A DNA stretch of 64,000 nucleotides, from contig NZ_KB895385.1 in assembly GCF_000374825.1 (NCBI RefSeq), positions 1-64,000 of the forward strand. Reading direction: 5' to 3'. This document shows, piece after piece, positions 35,669-44,443 of the stretch (the stretch's first letter is position 1; the number at the start of each line of letters is the position of its first letter). Source of the stretch: Paenibacillus sanguinis 2301083 = DSM 16941. GTDB taxonomy: Bacteria; Bacillota; Bacilli; Paenibacillales; Paenibacillaceae. The notes below the pieces were generated by a model. The model was given only the letters and a program-made list of their open reading frames with translations. It was not told the DNA's origin and did not search any database. The position numbers and the translations under genes were made by a program.

Positions 35669-36589
35669 ATGGCCTATGACGTGAAAGTAGATGTCTCACC
35701 GGTCTACGAACTCATCAGCAGCTTTATGATATATACAACGCGCAAATGGGTAAGCAGTCTGGATGTAGGTGCCGAATGGTTTGCCGATATTGAAGAGCGG
35801 CTCACACAGGAACAGAGGCAGCAATTTGCCGAAGCGGCAAAATTACCGCTAACGGATTATGATGTGCTTTTCGCTTGGACTCTGGGACGACAGGACGCTG
35901 ATGAAATAGCTTCTTTTCTGCACGAATTGGCCGAAGCTGATGCCGAGACGCTTTATGCACGAACAAATGCCTACATTCCCTCTGTGACTAATGATACTAT
36001 TGCTCGGATTCGCAGTAGCTATGTTCCGCTCCTGAAGGTATGGGATCAGCTATATTTCCGCCAAATAGAGGGACGGCTTGTGGGGCTGCTGCAAGAAGAT
36101 TTTGATGAAAAAAATACCCTGTTGCAAAAAATGGACGCCGACGCGCTCATTGAATATGCATCCGGAGGGCTGGTGCTGGAGCCGCTTAAGCCCATTACAG
36201 AGGTCGTATTGTGCCCTTCCATCCATTTTCGGCCAATTAATACATACGTCTTCTATGAAGGAGTCCTCTTCATTCAATATCCACTTGACCTGCCGGAGCT
36301 TGACGAAAACGAGCCTCCCATGGTGTTGAAGAGATTAACCCGGGCTTTGGCAGAGCCCCAGCGATTGCGTTTGCTTCGCTGTGTAGCGGACAAACCGAAA
36401 TCCATGCAGGAAATTATGCAGGATATGGGACAGCCTCAGGAGCAGCTTCTGCACGATTTGTTATTGCTTCGCGTAGCTGGCCTCTTGCGTATACATCTGT
36501 TAGCGCAAAACACGGAGAAATTCAGTATCCGCCCGGATGGTGCGGCCGAATTGCAAATATTTCTTGAATCCTATATCCGGTTGTCCTGA
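35669..36589 (+). CDS. ArsR-like regulator with a large N-terminal domain
   Basis: This 306-residue protein has its winged helix at the C-terminal end (LKRLTRALAEPQRLRLLRCVADKPKSMQEIMQDM ... LLLLRVAGLLRIHL). The N-terminal 200 residues match a family of Bacillota proteins typically annotated as ArsR-type or helix-turn-helix regulators; ligand unknown. ATG 35669 is preferred to ATG 35663 for spacing to GGGAGG. It lies divergent from the MFS gene. Confidence 0.75.
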   Translation: MAYDVKVDVSPVYELISSFMIYTTRKWVSSLDVGAEWFADIEERLTQEQRQQFAEAAKLPLTDYDVLFAWTLGRQDADEIASFLHELAEADAETLYARTNAYIPSVTNDTIARIRSSYVPLLKVWDQLYFRQIEGRLVGLLQEDFDEKNTLLQKMDADALIEYASGGLVLEPLKPITEVVLCPSIHFRPINTYVFYEGVLFIQYPLDLPELDENEPPMVLKRLTRALAEPQRLRLLRCVADKPKSMQEIMQDMGQPQEQLLHDLLLLRVAGLLRIHLLAQNTEKFSIRPDGAAELQIFLESYIRLS

Positions 36590-36737
36590 GCAAAGCGGCA
36601 AAGATGGGTCACTTGCTTTAGCCAGGCGCTTGTGCTTATGATAGGAACATACTTATAGTGCTAGTGCGAGTTCAAAAAATCGGGTGTACCGGACCGATTA
36701 TAGAGAAGCGTGCTTTGGATAAAGGAGTGACCTACCT

Positions 36738-37505
36738 ATGAAATCAGCAACACCACAACAGATTATTTTTGACCTCGACGATACATTGGTTCACTGTAAC
36801 AAATACTTTGAACTCATCCTTGAACAATTTGCCGATCTTCTTACCAACTGGTTCAAGCCCAGTGGCATTACTCCCGCAGAAATCCGTGACAAGCAAACGG
36901 AAATTGATGTGGCCGGAGTGCATCAAATTGGCTTCGCCAGCGTGCATTTTCCGGAATCGCTGATTGATACGTATCGGCATTTTAGTCAGGTGACAGGCCG
37001 CCCAACTCAATCTGAGGAAGAAGAGCGGCTCATGAAGCTGGGTCTTAGCGTATACGAATTGCCGATCGAGCCTTACCCCGGCATGGTCGAGACGCTGAAC
37101 CTGCTGCGGAGCCAAGGCCACGAGCTCCACCTTTATACGGGCGGGGAATCGGTGATCCAGCAACGCAAGATTGATCAGATGAAGCTAAGCGACTATTTTC
37201 AGGACCGGATTTATATCCGCCGTCATAAAAATATTGAAGCGTTGGAGAGCATTTTGCGATCTCGACCCTTTGACCGCTCCCAGACCTGGATGGTAGGCAA
37301 TAGCTTGCGTACAGACATTACTCCGGCACTGGCCGCGGGAATTGGTGCGATTCATATCCAAATTCCTAACGAGTGGCAATACAACATTGTCGAGTTGCAG
37401 CAAGGGGCTAATCTTCAAATGTATACGGTCTCGTCTTTGAAGGAAGTTCCCGGCATTATTTTCAACCATATTCATCAAGCCCGGCAGCAGCAACAGACCT
37501 TGTAA
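36738..37505 (+). CDS. HAD-family hydrolase
   Basis: This 255-residue phosphatase-like protein has motif I IIFDLDDTLVHC, motif II around LYTGGE, a Lys in motif III and motif IV MVGNSLRTDITPALAAG. A helical cap lies between motifs I and II. The substrate is not predictable. AAAGGAG precedes ATG 36738. The C-terminal HQARQQQQTL is encoded partly by the left arm of the terminator at 37485-37519. Confidence 0.88.
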   Translation: MKSATPQQIIFDLDDTLVHCNKYFELILEQFADLLTNWFKPSGITPAEIRDKQTEIDVAGVHQIGFASVHFPESLIDTYRHFSQVTGRPTQSEEEERLMKLGLSVYELPIEPYPGMVETLNLLRSQGHELHLYTGGESVIQQRKIDQMKLSDYFQDRIYIRRHKNIEALESILRSRPFDRSQTWMVGNSLRTDITPALAAGIGAIHIQIPNEWQYNIVELQQGANLQMYTVSSLKEVPGIIFNHIHQARQQQQTL

Positions 37506-37519
37506 GGTCGTTGCTGCTG
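37485..37519. terminator. terminator overlapping the end of the HAD gene
   Basis: CAGCAGCAAC (37485-37494) pairs exactly with GTTGCTGCTG (37510-37519), with inner ACCTT/AAGGT pairing and a following TTTTTT run. Its 5' arm codes the last residues of the HAD protein. Confidence 0.88.
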
Positions 37520-37527
37520 TTTTTTGT

Positions 37528-39807
37528 CTACTTGCTATCATCCACAAGCAGGTCCAGCTTGCCGGTGGTTCGATCAGATAGCACCATTCGCGCCTTCACC
37601 TCTCCACCGGGCTGCTTGAAGGTTAGTAATTGGGTCTGACCCTTGGCAAGCAAGGCGTTAAGCATTGCCTGGGTGACCTTCTTGCCCTGGAACTCCTTCC
37701 AGATAACGAAACCGCAGCCTTGCTTGTAATGAGTGCACCCGTAGCCCTTGCGGCCCTCGATTAATTGACCTCCACAACCCTCACGCGGACAAGGGGCCAG
37801 CGGCTGGAGTGAACCAGCGGTTTTGGCCTTCGCTGCTGTGGCTGTTGTCGTCCGTGAGCCCGCAGAAGCGCCACCTGCACTCCCTGACGCTCTCCCCCGG
37901 CCGCTGGCATTACTGTTCCTACCGCCGTGACTGGCCCCCTTCTCGGCTTCCTCTGTACCGAACACAGAAGCGTCTGCCTTTTGCTGGGTTCTTACTTTAT
38001 CAATGATTGAAAGCGTAAAACGCCGAACATTATCCATAAACTTCTCACGGGCAGCTTCTCCCTTGGAAATTTGATATAACCGCCGTTCCCATTGTCCGGT
38101 CATTTCCGGTGACGTCAGCAATTCAACCCCCGCATGACGGATAAGCTCAACCGCAGCTCGTCCCTTCTGAGTTACGGTAATTCTCTTGCCCTGCATCGTG
38201 ATGTATCCAACCTTTTTCAGCCGTTCAATGGTTGCCGCGCGTGTGGCTGGAGTGCCAAGGCCCGCATCCTTCATAACTTCGCGCAGTTCCTCGTTCTCAA
38301 GCTGCTTGCCTGCGCTTTCCATCGCTTTCAGCAAAGTGCCCTCGGTATAATGCTTGGGTGGCTGCGTTGCCTTCTCCTTCGCCTGAGCGTCGATACATTG
38401 AACAGGCAAGCCGCGGTCGATTTGAAAAGGGACATCCGTCAATTCCTCAGCGTCCTCTTCCTCATCCTTTTTCTTCCCTCGCCCCCGGCTGGATCTGGCC
38501 CCATCATCACCTGGCAAGCAGACCTTCCAGCCCAAGGAGAGCAATTCCTTCACATTGGTCTTGAACGTCTCGCCCTCGACTTCGGTCAGAACTGTATGTT
38601 GCTTGTATTCAGCCGCAGGATAGAAATGGGACAGGAACCGCCGAATCACCAGGTCATAGACGTTCTGTTCCTCCTTGCTCAAGGTCCCGGGCCTTCTTAG
38701 TGTAGGCAAAATCGCATGGTGATCCTCGACCCGCGACGGATTGCACACCGCCTTATTACCGACATGCACCAGCTTGGAGTTGCCCCCTTCGGCCAGTCGC
38801 TTGTAATCCGAAGACTTCAGCATATGAAGCACCTTATGCATGCCGTCGATATTTTGCTCAGTGACATAGTTGGAGCTTGTCCGCGGGTATGAGATCACTT
38901 TGTGCCGCTCATATAACGCTTGGGCGATGTCCAGCGTCTTCTTGGCCGAGTAACCATACTTGGCGTTGGACTCCCGTTGCAGCAAGGTCAAATCATAGAG
39001 CTTATATGGATACTCCTTGGTCTCCTTCACCTCGTATTCGGCAATCCGGCCAGTCTTCCCTTTTACCTTCTCGGCGATGGCCGCAGCCTTCTCCCCATCC
39101 GTCAGCCGCTCCCCTTGCCAGCTTCCTGTATATTTGCGGCTCTCTTGTTCAAACTCCGCTTTAATCTCGTAATAGGTCAGGGAATCGAAATTCTCGATTT
39201 CCTTCTGCCGATCATAGATCAAAGCCAAAACCGGAGTTTGCACCCGTCCCACAGACAGCAATGTGCGGTGCTTCGTCGTAAACGCTCGCGTGGCGTTCAT
39301 GCCGATGAGCCAATCCGCTTCGCTGCGTGCTCTGGCAGCCATAGTGAGATTATCGAATTCCGAGGCATCGTACAGTTCGGCGAAGCCTTTGGCTATGCTT
39401 TCGCTGGTCAGATCAGAGATCCACAGACGTTTGACAGGTTGAGACAGCTTCAGTTGCTGCTGAATTAAGGCAAAGATGTACTGTCCCTCCCTGGCGGCAT
39501 CACATGCGTTAACAATGGCATCGCAACGTTTCGCCAAATCTCCGATCGTCTTCAACTGGTCCTTGGTTCTCGGGTTAGGCACGATTTTGAAGCGTTCCGG
39601 CAAAATGGGCAGGTCACCAAAATTCCAACGCTTGTATTTATCATCATAAGCATCCGGCTCAGCTAGCTCTAGTAAATGGCCGATTGCCCAAGTAATAATA
39701 TACTGTTCACCCTCCAGGTAAGAGCGATTGTTTTTCGCTTTTGGTTCGATTACCGCAGCAATCGTTCGTCCCATATCCGGTTTCTCGGCAATAACGAGCG
39801 TCTTCAT
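37528..39807 (-). CDS. topB: DNA topoisomerase III (type IA)
   Basis: This 759-residue enzyme has an N-terminal Toprim domain (VIAEKPDMGRTIAAVI; ACDAAREGQYIFALI) and the type IA core with SVGRVQTPVLALIYDRQKEI. The catalytic Tyr lies in VISYPRTSSNYV. An Arg/Gly/Ser/Ala-rich linker and a C-terminal Cys motif (CPREGCGG ... GYGCTHYKQGCGFVIW) follow. It relaxes negative supercoils and decatenates replication intermediates. Conjugative-element topoisomerases resemble it, but no transfer genes adjoin it. It is convergent to the HAD gene 22 bases away. Confidence 0.94.
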   Translation of the reverse strand: MKTLVIAEKPDMGRTIAAVIEPKAKNNRSYLEGEQYIITWAIGHLLELAEPDAYDDKYKRWNFGDLPILPERFKIVPNPRTKDQLKTIGDLAKRCDAIVNACDAAREGQYIFALIQQQLKLSQPVKRLWISDLTSESIAKGFAELYDASEFDNLTMAARARSEADWLIGMNATRAFTTKHRTLLSVGRVQTPVLALIYDRQKEIENFDSLTYYEIKAEFEQESRKYTGSWQGERLTDGEKAAAIAEKVKGKTGRIAEYEVKETKEYPYKLYDLTLLQRESNAKYGYSAKKTLDIAQALYERHKVISYPRTSSNYVTEQNIDGMHKVLHMLKSSDYKRLAEGGNSKLVHVGNKAVCNPSRVEDHHAILPTLRRPGTLSKEEQNVYDLVIRRFLSHFYPAAEYKQHTVLTEVEGETFKTNVKELLSLGWKVCLPGDDGARSSRGRGKKKDEEEDAEELTDVPFQIDRGLPVQCIDAQAKEKATQPPKHYTEGTLLKAMESAGKQLENEELREVMKDAGLGTPATRAATIERLKKVGYITMQGKRITVTQKGRAAVELIRHAGVELLTSPEMTGQWERRLYQISKGEAAREKFMDNVRRFTLSIIDKVRTQQKADASVFGTEEAEKGASHGGRNSNASGRGRASGSAGGASAGSRTTTATAAKAKTAGSLQPLAPCPREGCGGQLIEGRKGYGCTHYKQGCGFVIWKEFQGKKVTQAMLNALLAKGQTQLLTFKQPGGEVKARMVLSDRTTGKLDLLVDDSK

Positions 39808-39863
39808 GCTTCCCTAATCCCTCTTTCGTTTTGTTGCTATGTAAGTTGAACATATATACACTT

Positions 39864-39880
39864 AGGGATGCTGCATCCCT
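39864..39880. promoter_or_regulatory. 17-bp palindrome upstream of topB
   Basis: AGGGATG-CTG-CATCCCT is a perfect 7-bp inverted repeat with a 3-base centre, 57 bases before the topB start. No T tract follows, so an operator is more likely than a terminator. Confidence 0.4.
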
Positions 39881-39893
39881 GTGCCCGAAAAAA

Positions 39894-39914
39894 AGAGCCG
39901 CGCTCTGCGCAGCT
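39894..39914 (-). terminator. rho-independent terminator of gltD
   Basis: On the minus strand GAGCTGCGC and GCGCGGCTC pair with one mismatch around AGA and are followed by eight T. It lies about 85 bases after the gltD stop. Confidence 0.75.
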
Positions 39915-39999
39915 CCAGTAAGCTTTATTTGATTATATCACAATGCCCTAAAATGTTCCTGTGCTTTCTTGTTGTAATCCGTGCAGAGCACACCAGGAA

Positions 40000-41490
40000 C
40001 TATACCAGCACCGTCGAGCCCATCAGGTATTTATCCACTTCGCGAGCGGCAGCCCGACCTTCGTTGATCGCCCATACTACAAGGCTTTGTCCCCGGCGCA
40101 TATCTCCAGCAGCAAATACCTTGTCAACGTTCGTCTTGAACTGGCCGTATTTAGCCTTCACATTGGTCCGGCGATCGCGTTCCAGGCCCAGTTGATCAGC
40201 CAAGGTTGATTCCGGACCATCAAATCCGATAGCGATCAATGCCATTTGAGCTGGGAAGACACGCTCGGTTCCTGGAATCGGTTCATAAACCTTGCGTCCG
40301 GTTTCATCCACGATCCGCTGAATTTGCACGGTATGCAATTCCTTCAAGTTGCCTTGCTCATCCCCGACGAAACGTGTCGTCATAATGGAAAATTCGCGAG
40401 GATCGCTGCCAAACAAAGCCTTTGCTTCCTCTTGAGCGTAATCCAAAGTGTAGACATTCGGGAATTGCGGCCAAGGATTGTTAAGCGTATCACGCTCCAG
40501 CGGCGCTTGTTTATGCGTACCGAATTGGGTAATAGTACGGCAGCCATGACGCAGAGCTGTTGCTACGCAGTCAGACCCGGTGTCTCCTCCGCCAATCACA
40601 ATGACATCCTTGCCTTCTGCGGACAGATACTTTCCATCAGTAAGGTTGGAATCCAGATAGCTCTTGATCGTTCCGTTAAGGAACGGCATCGCATAATGAA
40701 CCCCATTCAAATCACTGCCCTCAATATCAAACTGACGTGGCTTGGTGGCGCCCCCGCATAATACGACCGCATCAAACTCTTCAACCAATTGCTCTGCCTT
40801 AATATCTTTGCCAATTTCGGTGTTGGTTACGAACTTTACACCTTCTGCCGCGAGCAGATCCACACGGCGTTGCACTACAGCCTTATCCAGCTTCATCGTT
40901 GGAATGCCGTACATCAGCAGTCCGCCAATTCGATCAGCCCGCTCGTAGACGGTTACCTCATGTCCGGCTTTGTTCAACTGTGCCGCACAGGCCAAACCAG
41001 CAGGGCCGGAACCTACAACGGCCACCTTGCGGCCTGTCCGTTTCTCTGGAGGCTCAGGCACAACCCAGCCCTCTTCAAAGCCTTTATCGATGATTGCCTG
41101 TTCGATCGTCTTGATGGTTACCGGCTGACCAATGAGGCCCACAGTACAAGAGCCTTCACATGGTGCAGGGCAAACCCGGCCAGTGAATTCCGGAAAATTA
41201 TTTGTCTTGTGCAGCCGGTCCAACGCGTCCTTCCACAAGCCCCGATAGATCAAATTGTTCCATTCCGGAATTAAATTGTGCACCGGACAACCCGATGTGC
41301 CGCCAAGCATATCAACCCCCACATGGCAATAGGGTGTTCCACAGTCCATACAGCGGGCCCCTTGGTTACGCAAATCCTCATCAGACATATGTTTATGAAA
41401 TTCTTCCCAGTCCTTCACCCGTTCGGACGGGCTCCGGTCCCCCGGAAGTTCTCTTTTGAACTCCATGAATCCTGTTGGTGTAGACATCAT
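40000..41490 (-). CDS. gltD: glutamate synthase small subunit
   Basis: This 496-residue NADPH-dependent subunit has N-terminal [4Fe-4S] cysteines ([28 protein letters not shown]). The FAD motif is [17 protein letters not shown], the NADPH motif [21 protein letters not shown] and the C-terminal FAD contact [18 protein letters not shown]. It supplies electrons for conversion of glutamine plus 2-oxoglutarate to two glutamates. The large subunit gltB is not adjacent in this window. GGGGGAACTGA precedes ATG 41490. Confidence 0.95.
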   Translation of the reverse strand: MMSTPTGFMEFKRELPGDRSPSERVKDWEEFHKHMSDEDLRNQGARCMDCGTPYCHVGVDMLGGTSGCPVHNLIPEWNNLIYRGLWKDALDRLHKTNNFPEFTGRVCPAPCEGSCTVGLIGQPVTIKTIEQAIIDKGFEEGWVVPEPPEKRTGRKVAVVGSGPAGLACAAQLNKAGHEVTVYERADRIGGLLMYGIPTMKLDKAVVQRRVDLLAAEGVKFVTNTEIGKDIKAEQLVEEFDAVVLCGGATKPRQFDIEGSDLNGVHYAMPFLNGTIKSYLDSNLTDGKYLSAEGKDVIVIGGGDTGSDCVATALRHGCRTITQFGTHKQAPLERDTLNNPWPQFPNVYTLDYAQEEAKALFGSDPREFSIMTTRFVGDEQGNLKELHTVQIQRIVDETGRKVYEPIPGTERVFPAQMALIAIGFDGPESTLADQLGLERDRRTNVKAKYGQFKTNVDKVFAAGDMRRGQSLVVWAINEGRAAAREVDKYLMGSTVLV

Positions 41491-41601
41491 TCAGTTCCCC
41501 CATCCGTAATTCTTAAGCATCCGTGTATCTAGATGTTAGCATTCGGGAAAACTGTTATTAATGGATTAATAATATGATAATTTGCACTTATCCTCACTTT
41601 A

Positions 41602-42087
41602 TTAACGACGCGTGTAAGTTAAAAATCGGTAGTTGAAGGGATTTTTCTCATCTTTAGTCCCCTGTTCTTCATGGACTAATTTGAATTCATCCCAGTCAAA
41701 ATGCGGAAAGAAGACATCTCCCTGAATGTTTTCGTCAATGCGCGTCACCAGCAGACGATTCGCTAATGGGAGGAAATGCTTGAAGACTCCCGCTCCCCCA
41801 ATCACCATCAATTCTTCATCTGCTGCAAATTCAAGTGCTTCTGCAACGGAATGCACAATCTCCGCCCCTTCGGCTACATAAGAATGATCACCCGTCAAGA
41901 CTACACTGCGCCTGCCGGGAAGCGGCTTGCTGCCCATTGATTCCCATGTTTTGCGTCCCATCAGAATCGTCTTCCCTATCGTCTGTGCTTTGAAGAATTT
42001 CAGATCGGCAGGCAGCCTCCATGGCAATTGATTGTTGAGGCCAATAGCGCCATTGCTGGACATGGCCCATATAAGTGTAATTCCCAT
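41602..42087 (-). CDS. folA: dihydrofolate reductase
   Basis: This enzyme of about 161 residues has TLIWAMSSNGAIGLNNQLPWRLPADLKFFKAQT (folate pocket, catalytic acid region), ILMGRKTWESMG, PGRRSVVLTG and MVIGGAGVFKHFLPLANRL. It regenerates tetrahydrofolate from the dihydrofolate produced by ThyA, whose gene lies 32 bases upstream in the same unit. The start is ATG 42087; GTG 42093 is an alternative. Confidence 0.95.
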   Translation of the reverse strand: MGITLIWAMSSNGAIGLNNQLPWRLPADLKFFKAQTIGKTILMGRKTWESMGSKPLPGRRSVVLTGDHSYVAEGAEIVHSVAEALEFAADEELMVIGGAGVFKHFLPLANRLLVTRIDENIQGDVFFPHFDWDEFKLVHEEQGTKDEKNPFNYRFLTYTRR

Positions 42088-42119
42088 GCTCACTGCTTCC
42101 TTTCTCCTCAGTACCGTTG

Positions 42120-42914
42120 TTATACGGCTACCGTAGCTTTGATGGCTGGATGATGCCGATAGTCGATAAACTCAAAATCTTCATAAACGTAGTCGAAGAT
42201 TGAGTCAGGCTTGCGCTTAATGACCAATTTGGGCAATGGATAAGGCTCTCGTTCCAGTTGGGTCTTGACCTGCTCCACATGGTTGTTATAGATATGGACA
42301 TCGCCACCGGACCAGATGAACTCGCCCACTCCCAGGCCACATTGCTGTGCAACCATGTGCGTTAAGAGCGAATAACTGGCAATGTTGAATGGAAGACCGA
42401 GAAACGTATCTACAGAACGCATCGTTAGCATACAGGACAATTTGCCGTCCGCCACATAAAATTGAAATACGAAGTGACATGGCGGCAACTTCATTTGCTC
42501 CACCTCAGCCACATTCCAGGCGCTAACCAGATGACGCCGCGAATCGGGATTATGCCTGATGGCCTCTACCACGGCAGCAATCTGGTCAATCTTCCGGCCA
42601 TCCGGGGCCGCCCAGGAACGCCACTGTGAACCGTAGACCGGCCCTAAATCCCCATTTTCATCCGCCCATTCGTCCCAGATACGCACTCCATTTTCCTTTA
42701 AGTAAGCAATATTCGTATCGCCGCGCAAGAACCACAGCAGCTCGTGAATCACCGATTTCAAATGAACCCGTTTGGTTGTAACCAGCGGAAACCCTTCATT
42801 CAGATCAAAACGCAGTTGTCGTCCAAATACGGAACGTGTTCCGACCCCGGTACGGTCTTCCTTCGAGGTTCCGTTATGTAGTACGTCTTCTAGCAAATTC
42901 AAGTAATCTCTCAT
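42120..42914 (-). CDS. thyA: thymidylate synthase
   Basis: This 264-residue enzyme matches the ThyA standard length. It has [13 protein letters not shown], the nucleophile Cys146 in [31 protein letters not shown] and HIYNNHVEQ. It methylates dUMP using methylene-tetrahydrofolate. It heads the thyA-folA unit; AGGGGGCCC lies upstream of the ATG. Confidence 0.97.
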   Translation of the reverse strand: MRDYLNLLEDVLHNGTSKEDRTGVGTRSVFGRQLRFDLNEGFPLVTTKRVHLKSVIHELLWFLRGDTNIAYLKENGVRIWDEWADENGDLGPVYGSQWRSWAAPDGRKIDQIAAVVEAIRHNPDSRRHLVSAWNVAEVEQMKLPPCHFVFQFYVADGKLSCMLTMRSVDTFLGLPFNIASYSLLTHMVAQQCGLGVGEFIWSGGDVHIYNNHVEQVKTQLEREPYPLPKLVIKRKPDSIFDYVYEDFEFIDYRHHPAIKATVAV

Positions 42915-43068
42915 TATTCTGGGCCCCCTGCTGCCTTAATCTATTCCTTCCCTATTATAGCCAGAGTTGCTCGCAATGAAAAGGTGCGTAACGATCACAG
43001 AGATATTGCGAACCATCCGGGAATAGAGAAAGCATACAGATATTATCAAACATACGTTCCTCTTTGTA

Positions 43069-43097
43069 TTGACATTCGCAGCATGGAAGGTTATAGT
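43069..43097 (+). promoter_or_regulatory. sigma-A promoter of the leader and coiled-coil gene
   Basis: TTGACA (43069-43074), a spacer of exactly 17 bases and TATAGT (43092-43097) form a near-consensus promoter. Transcription should begin near 43104, giving a leader of about 120 bases before the gene at 43227. Confidence 0.8.
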
Positions 43098-43122
43098 AAA
43101 AGCACCAAATCCAAATAGATTC

Positions 43123-43185
43123 GCGAGTGAAGCACCTCGCAAGATAAGCGATTTTCGGATCGTTTTCTTGCAGGTGCTTTTTTGT
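43123..43185 (+). ncRNA. leader hairpin with terminator and possible antiterminator
   Basis: AGCACCTCGCAAG (43131-43143) pairs with CTTGCAGGTGCT (43167-43178) with one bulge and is followed by a T run (to about 43184): a strong terminator between promoter and gene. GCGAG (43123-43127) can instead pair with CTCGC (43136-43140), breaking the terminator arm. This is the layout of a cis attenuator or riboswitch expression platform, or of a short regulatory RNA. I do not recognise the class. Confidence 0.6.
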
Positions 43186-43226
43186 GTCCTACTGGATTTT
43201 ATTTTAAAAGCTTAGGAGTGATTGTA

Positions 43227-44000
43227 ATGAAGCATAAGCCAATTATTCGCTTGAACGTGCTGTTTCTAAGTATCCTGCTGCTCCTGTCCGCGCCAGAGGT
43301 TGAAGCAGCCAAAGGCGGAGAAGCGTGGGATGCCGCCTTGAACAGCATCGATGCCTTGTATGACGGACTGACAGCCGTGCAAGCTGGCGTTAAGCTGCAA
43401 AGCGCAGAAGTTACAGCCCTACGCAAGAACAACAACGAGAAGCTTTCAGTGATCAAAGCGAAAATCAAGTCCATCGATCAGCCGTTAATTACCCGTTTGT
43501 CCCAGGAAAGTGCAGGACTGCAACGCAAGCACGCTTCCTTGCTGGATCAATATACTGCTCTAGGCAAGCAGGCTACAGCCGCCAGGAAACGAAAAGACAA
43601 GAAAAAGGTCGATTTGCTGGAGCTCAAACGCAATAAGCTAAAGCCTTCGGCAACCGCTGCCTCTTCAGAGATCAAGGCAAAGAAGGCTGCGCTTGCAGCT
43701 GCCAAGAAATCCGCAGCAGCCAAGGCGAAAATCGTGAAGGATGCCCTTGTACCCGTTCAGAACTTGAAGAAACAAATTACCGCTAAGAACAAAGTGATTG
43801 CTGCCGCCCGCAAACAGCTAGCAGCCGCCAACAAGCGCTATAAATCAAATGTGAAGGCCGGCGATGCCGTTGGAGCCATGATTAATTTGAAGTCCGTTTA
43901 TGATCAGACCAGTCAGGTTCATATTTCCCTCAAACAAGTTTATGAATGGGAAAATAAAATTGCGAAGTCCCTCGCTGCCGCTGCGGCCAAGCTGCCATAG
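43227..44000 (+). CDS. secreted Ala/Lys-rich coiled-coil protein
   Basis: This 257-residue protein has a signal peptide (LNVLFLSILLLLSAPEVEA). A mature part made almost wholly of long amphipathic helices, rich in Ala and Lys (KAKKAALAAAKKSAAAKAKI), follows. No enzymatic motif was seen. A structural or surface-binding role is plausible but not shown. ATG 43227 follows AGGAGTG. It is transcribed through the leader at 43123-43185 and ends at a terminator (44034-44079), so it forms its own regulated unit. Confidence 0.75.
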   Translation: MKHKPIIRLNVLFLSILLLLSAPEVEAAKGGEAWDAALNSIDALYDGLTAVQAGVKLQSAEVTALRKNNNEKLSVIKAKIKSIDQPLITRLSQESAGLQRKHASLLDQYTALGKQATAARKRKDKKKVDLLELKRNKLKPSATAASSEIKAKKAALAAAKKSAAAKAKIVKDALVPVQNLKKQITAKNKVIAAARKQLAAANKRYKSNVKAGDAVGAMINLKSVYDQTSQVHISLKQVYEWENKIAKSLAAAAAKLP

Positions 44001-44033
44001 CCATTCCAATTATAGGACAATAAAAATAGTTCC

Positions 44034-44079
44034 CCCGTTAGATATAGCCTGTTCTGTTCAGGTAAAATTATCTGACGGG
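44034..44079 (+). terminator. rho-independent terminator
   Basis: CCCGTTAGATA and TATCTGACGGG pair with one mismatch and are followed by TTTTTT. Confidence 0.85.
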
Positions 44080-44088
44080 TTTTTTATA

Positions 44089-44116
44089 TTGCTATATCGT
44101 AATATTAGGATATAAT
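44089..44116 (+). promoter_or_regulatory. promoter with overlapping inverted repeat for the ArsR-CoADR operon
   Basis: TATAAT (44111-44116) has a possible -35 TTGCTA 16 bases upstream. TATATC (44093-44098) and GATATA (44109-44114) form an exact inverted repeat with a 10-base spacer that covers the promoter, fitting autorepression by the ArsR protein. Confidence 0.55.
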
Positions 44117-44146
44117 GATATTAATAAAATGAATTGAGGTGCCCGT

Positions 44147-44443
44147 ATGAATAATGACTTTAAGACCTATCAAGAAGCAGCCGATATGCTGAAGGCACTT
44201 GCTCATCCGGTACGGCTTTGTATCGTCTGCGGCTTGCTCGGTAAGGAACAATGCAACGTCTCCTACATGCAGGAATGCTTGGATTTGCCCCAATCCACAG
44301 TGTCCCAACATCTGCAAAAGCTGCGCAGTCTGGGAATTGTCACCGCTGAACGCAACGGGCTGGAAGTTAACTATCGCATTGCCAACGACAAAGTAGCGAA
44401 GCTTGTACGAGGTTTATTTGAGGAGGAAACAGCCGATGAGTAG
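44147..44443 (+). CDS. Cys-rich ArsR-family repressor, probably persulfide-sensing
   Basis: This 98-residue winged helix is of the ArsR/SmtB type (MLKALAHPVRLCIVCGLL ... MQECLDLPQSTVSQHLQKLRSLGIVTAERNG). It has four cysteines: Cys25, Cys28, Cys36 and Cys44. Neighbouring sulfur-transfer genes suggest that it senses sulfide or persulfide rather than arsenic (inference from context; SqrR-type ArsR repressors do this). GAGGTG precedes the ATG. Its stop overlaps the start of the next gene by eight bases, so the two are translationally coupled. Confidence 0.85.
   Translation: MNNDFKTYQEAADMLKALAHPVRLCIVCGLLGKEQCNVSYMQECLDLPQSTVSQHLQKLRSLGIVTAERNGLEVNYRIANDKVAKLVRGLFEEETADE

Noticed and set aside
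37528-39807. topB as a sign of an integrative conjugative element
   Set aside because: No relaxase, coupling protein, integrase or att repeats adjoin it; its neighbours are housekeeping genes.
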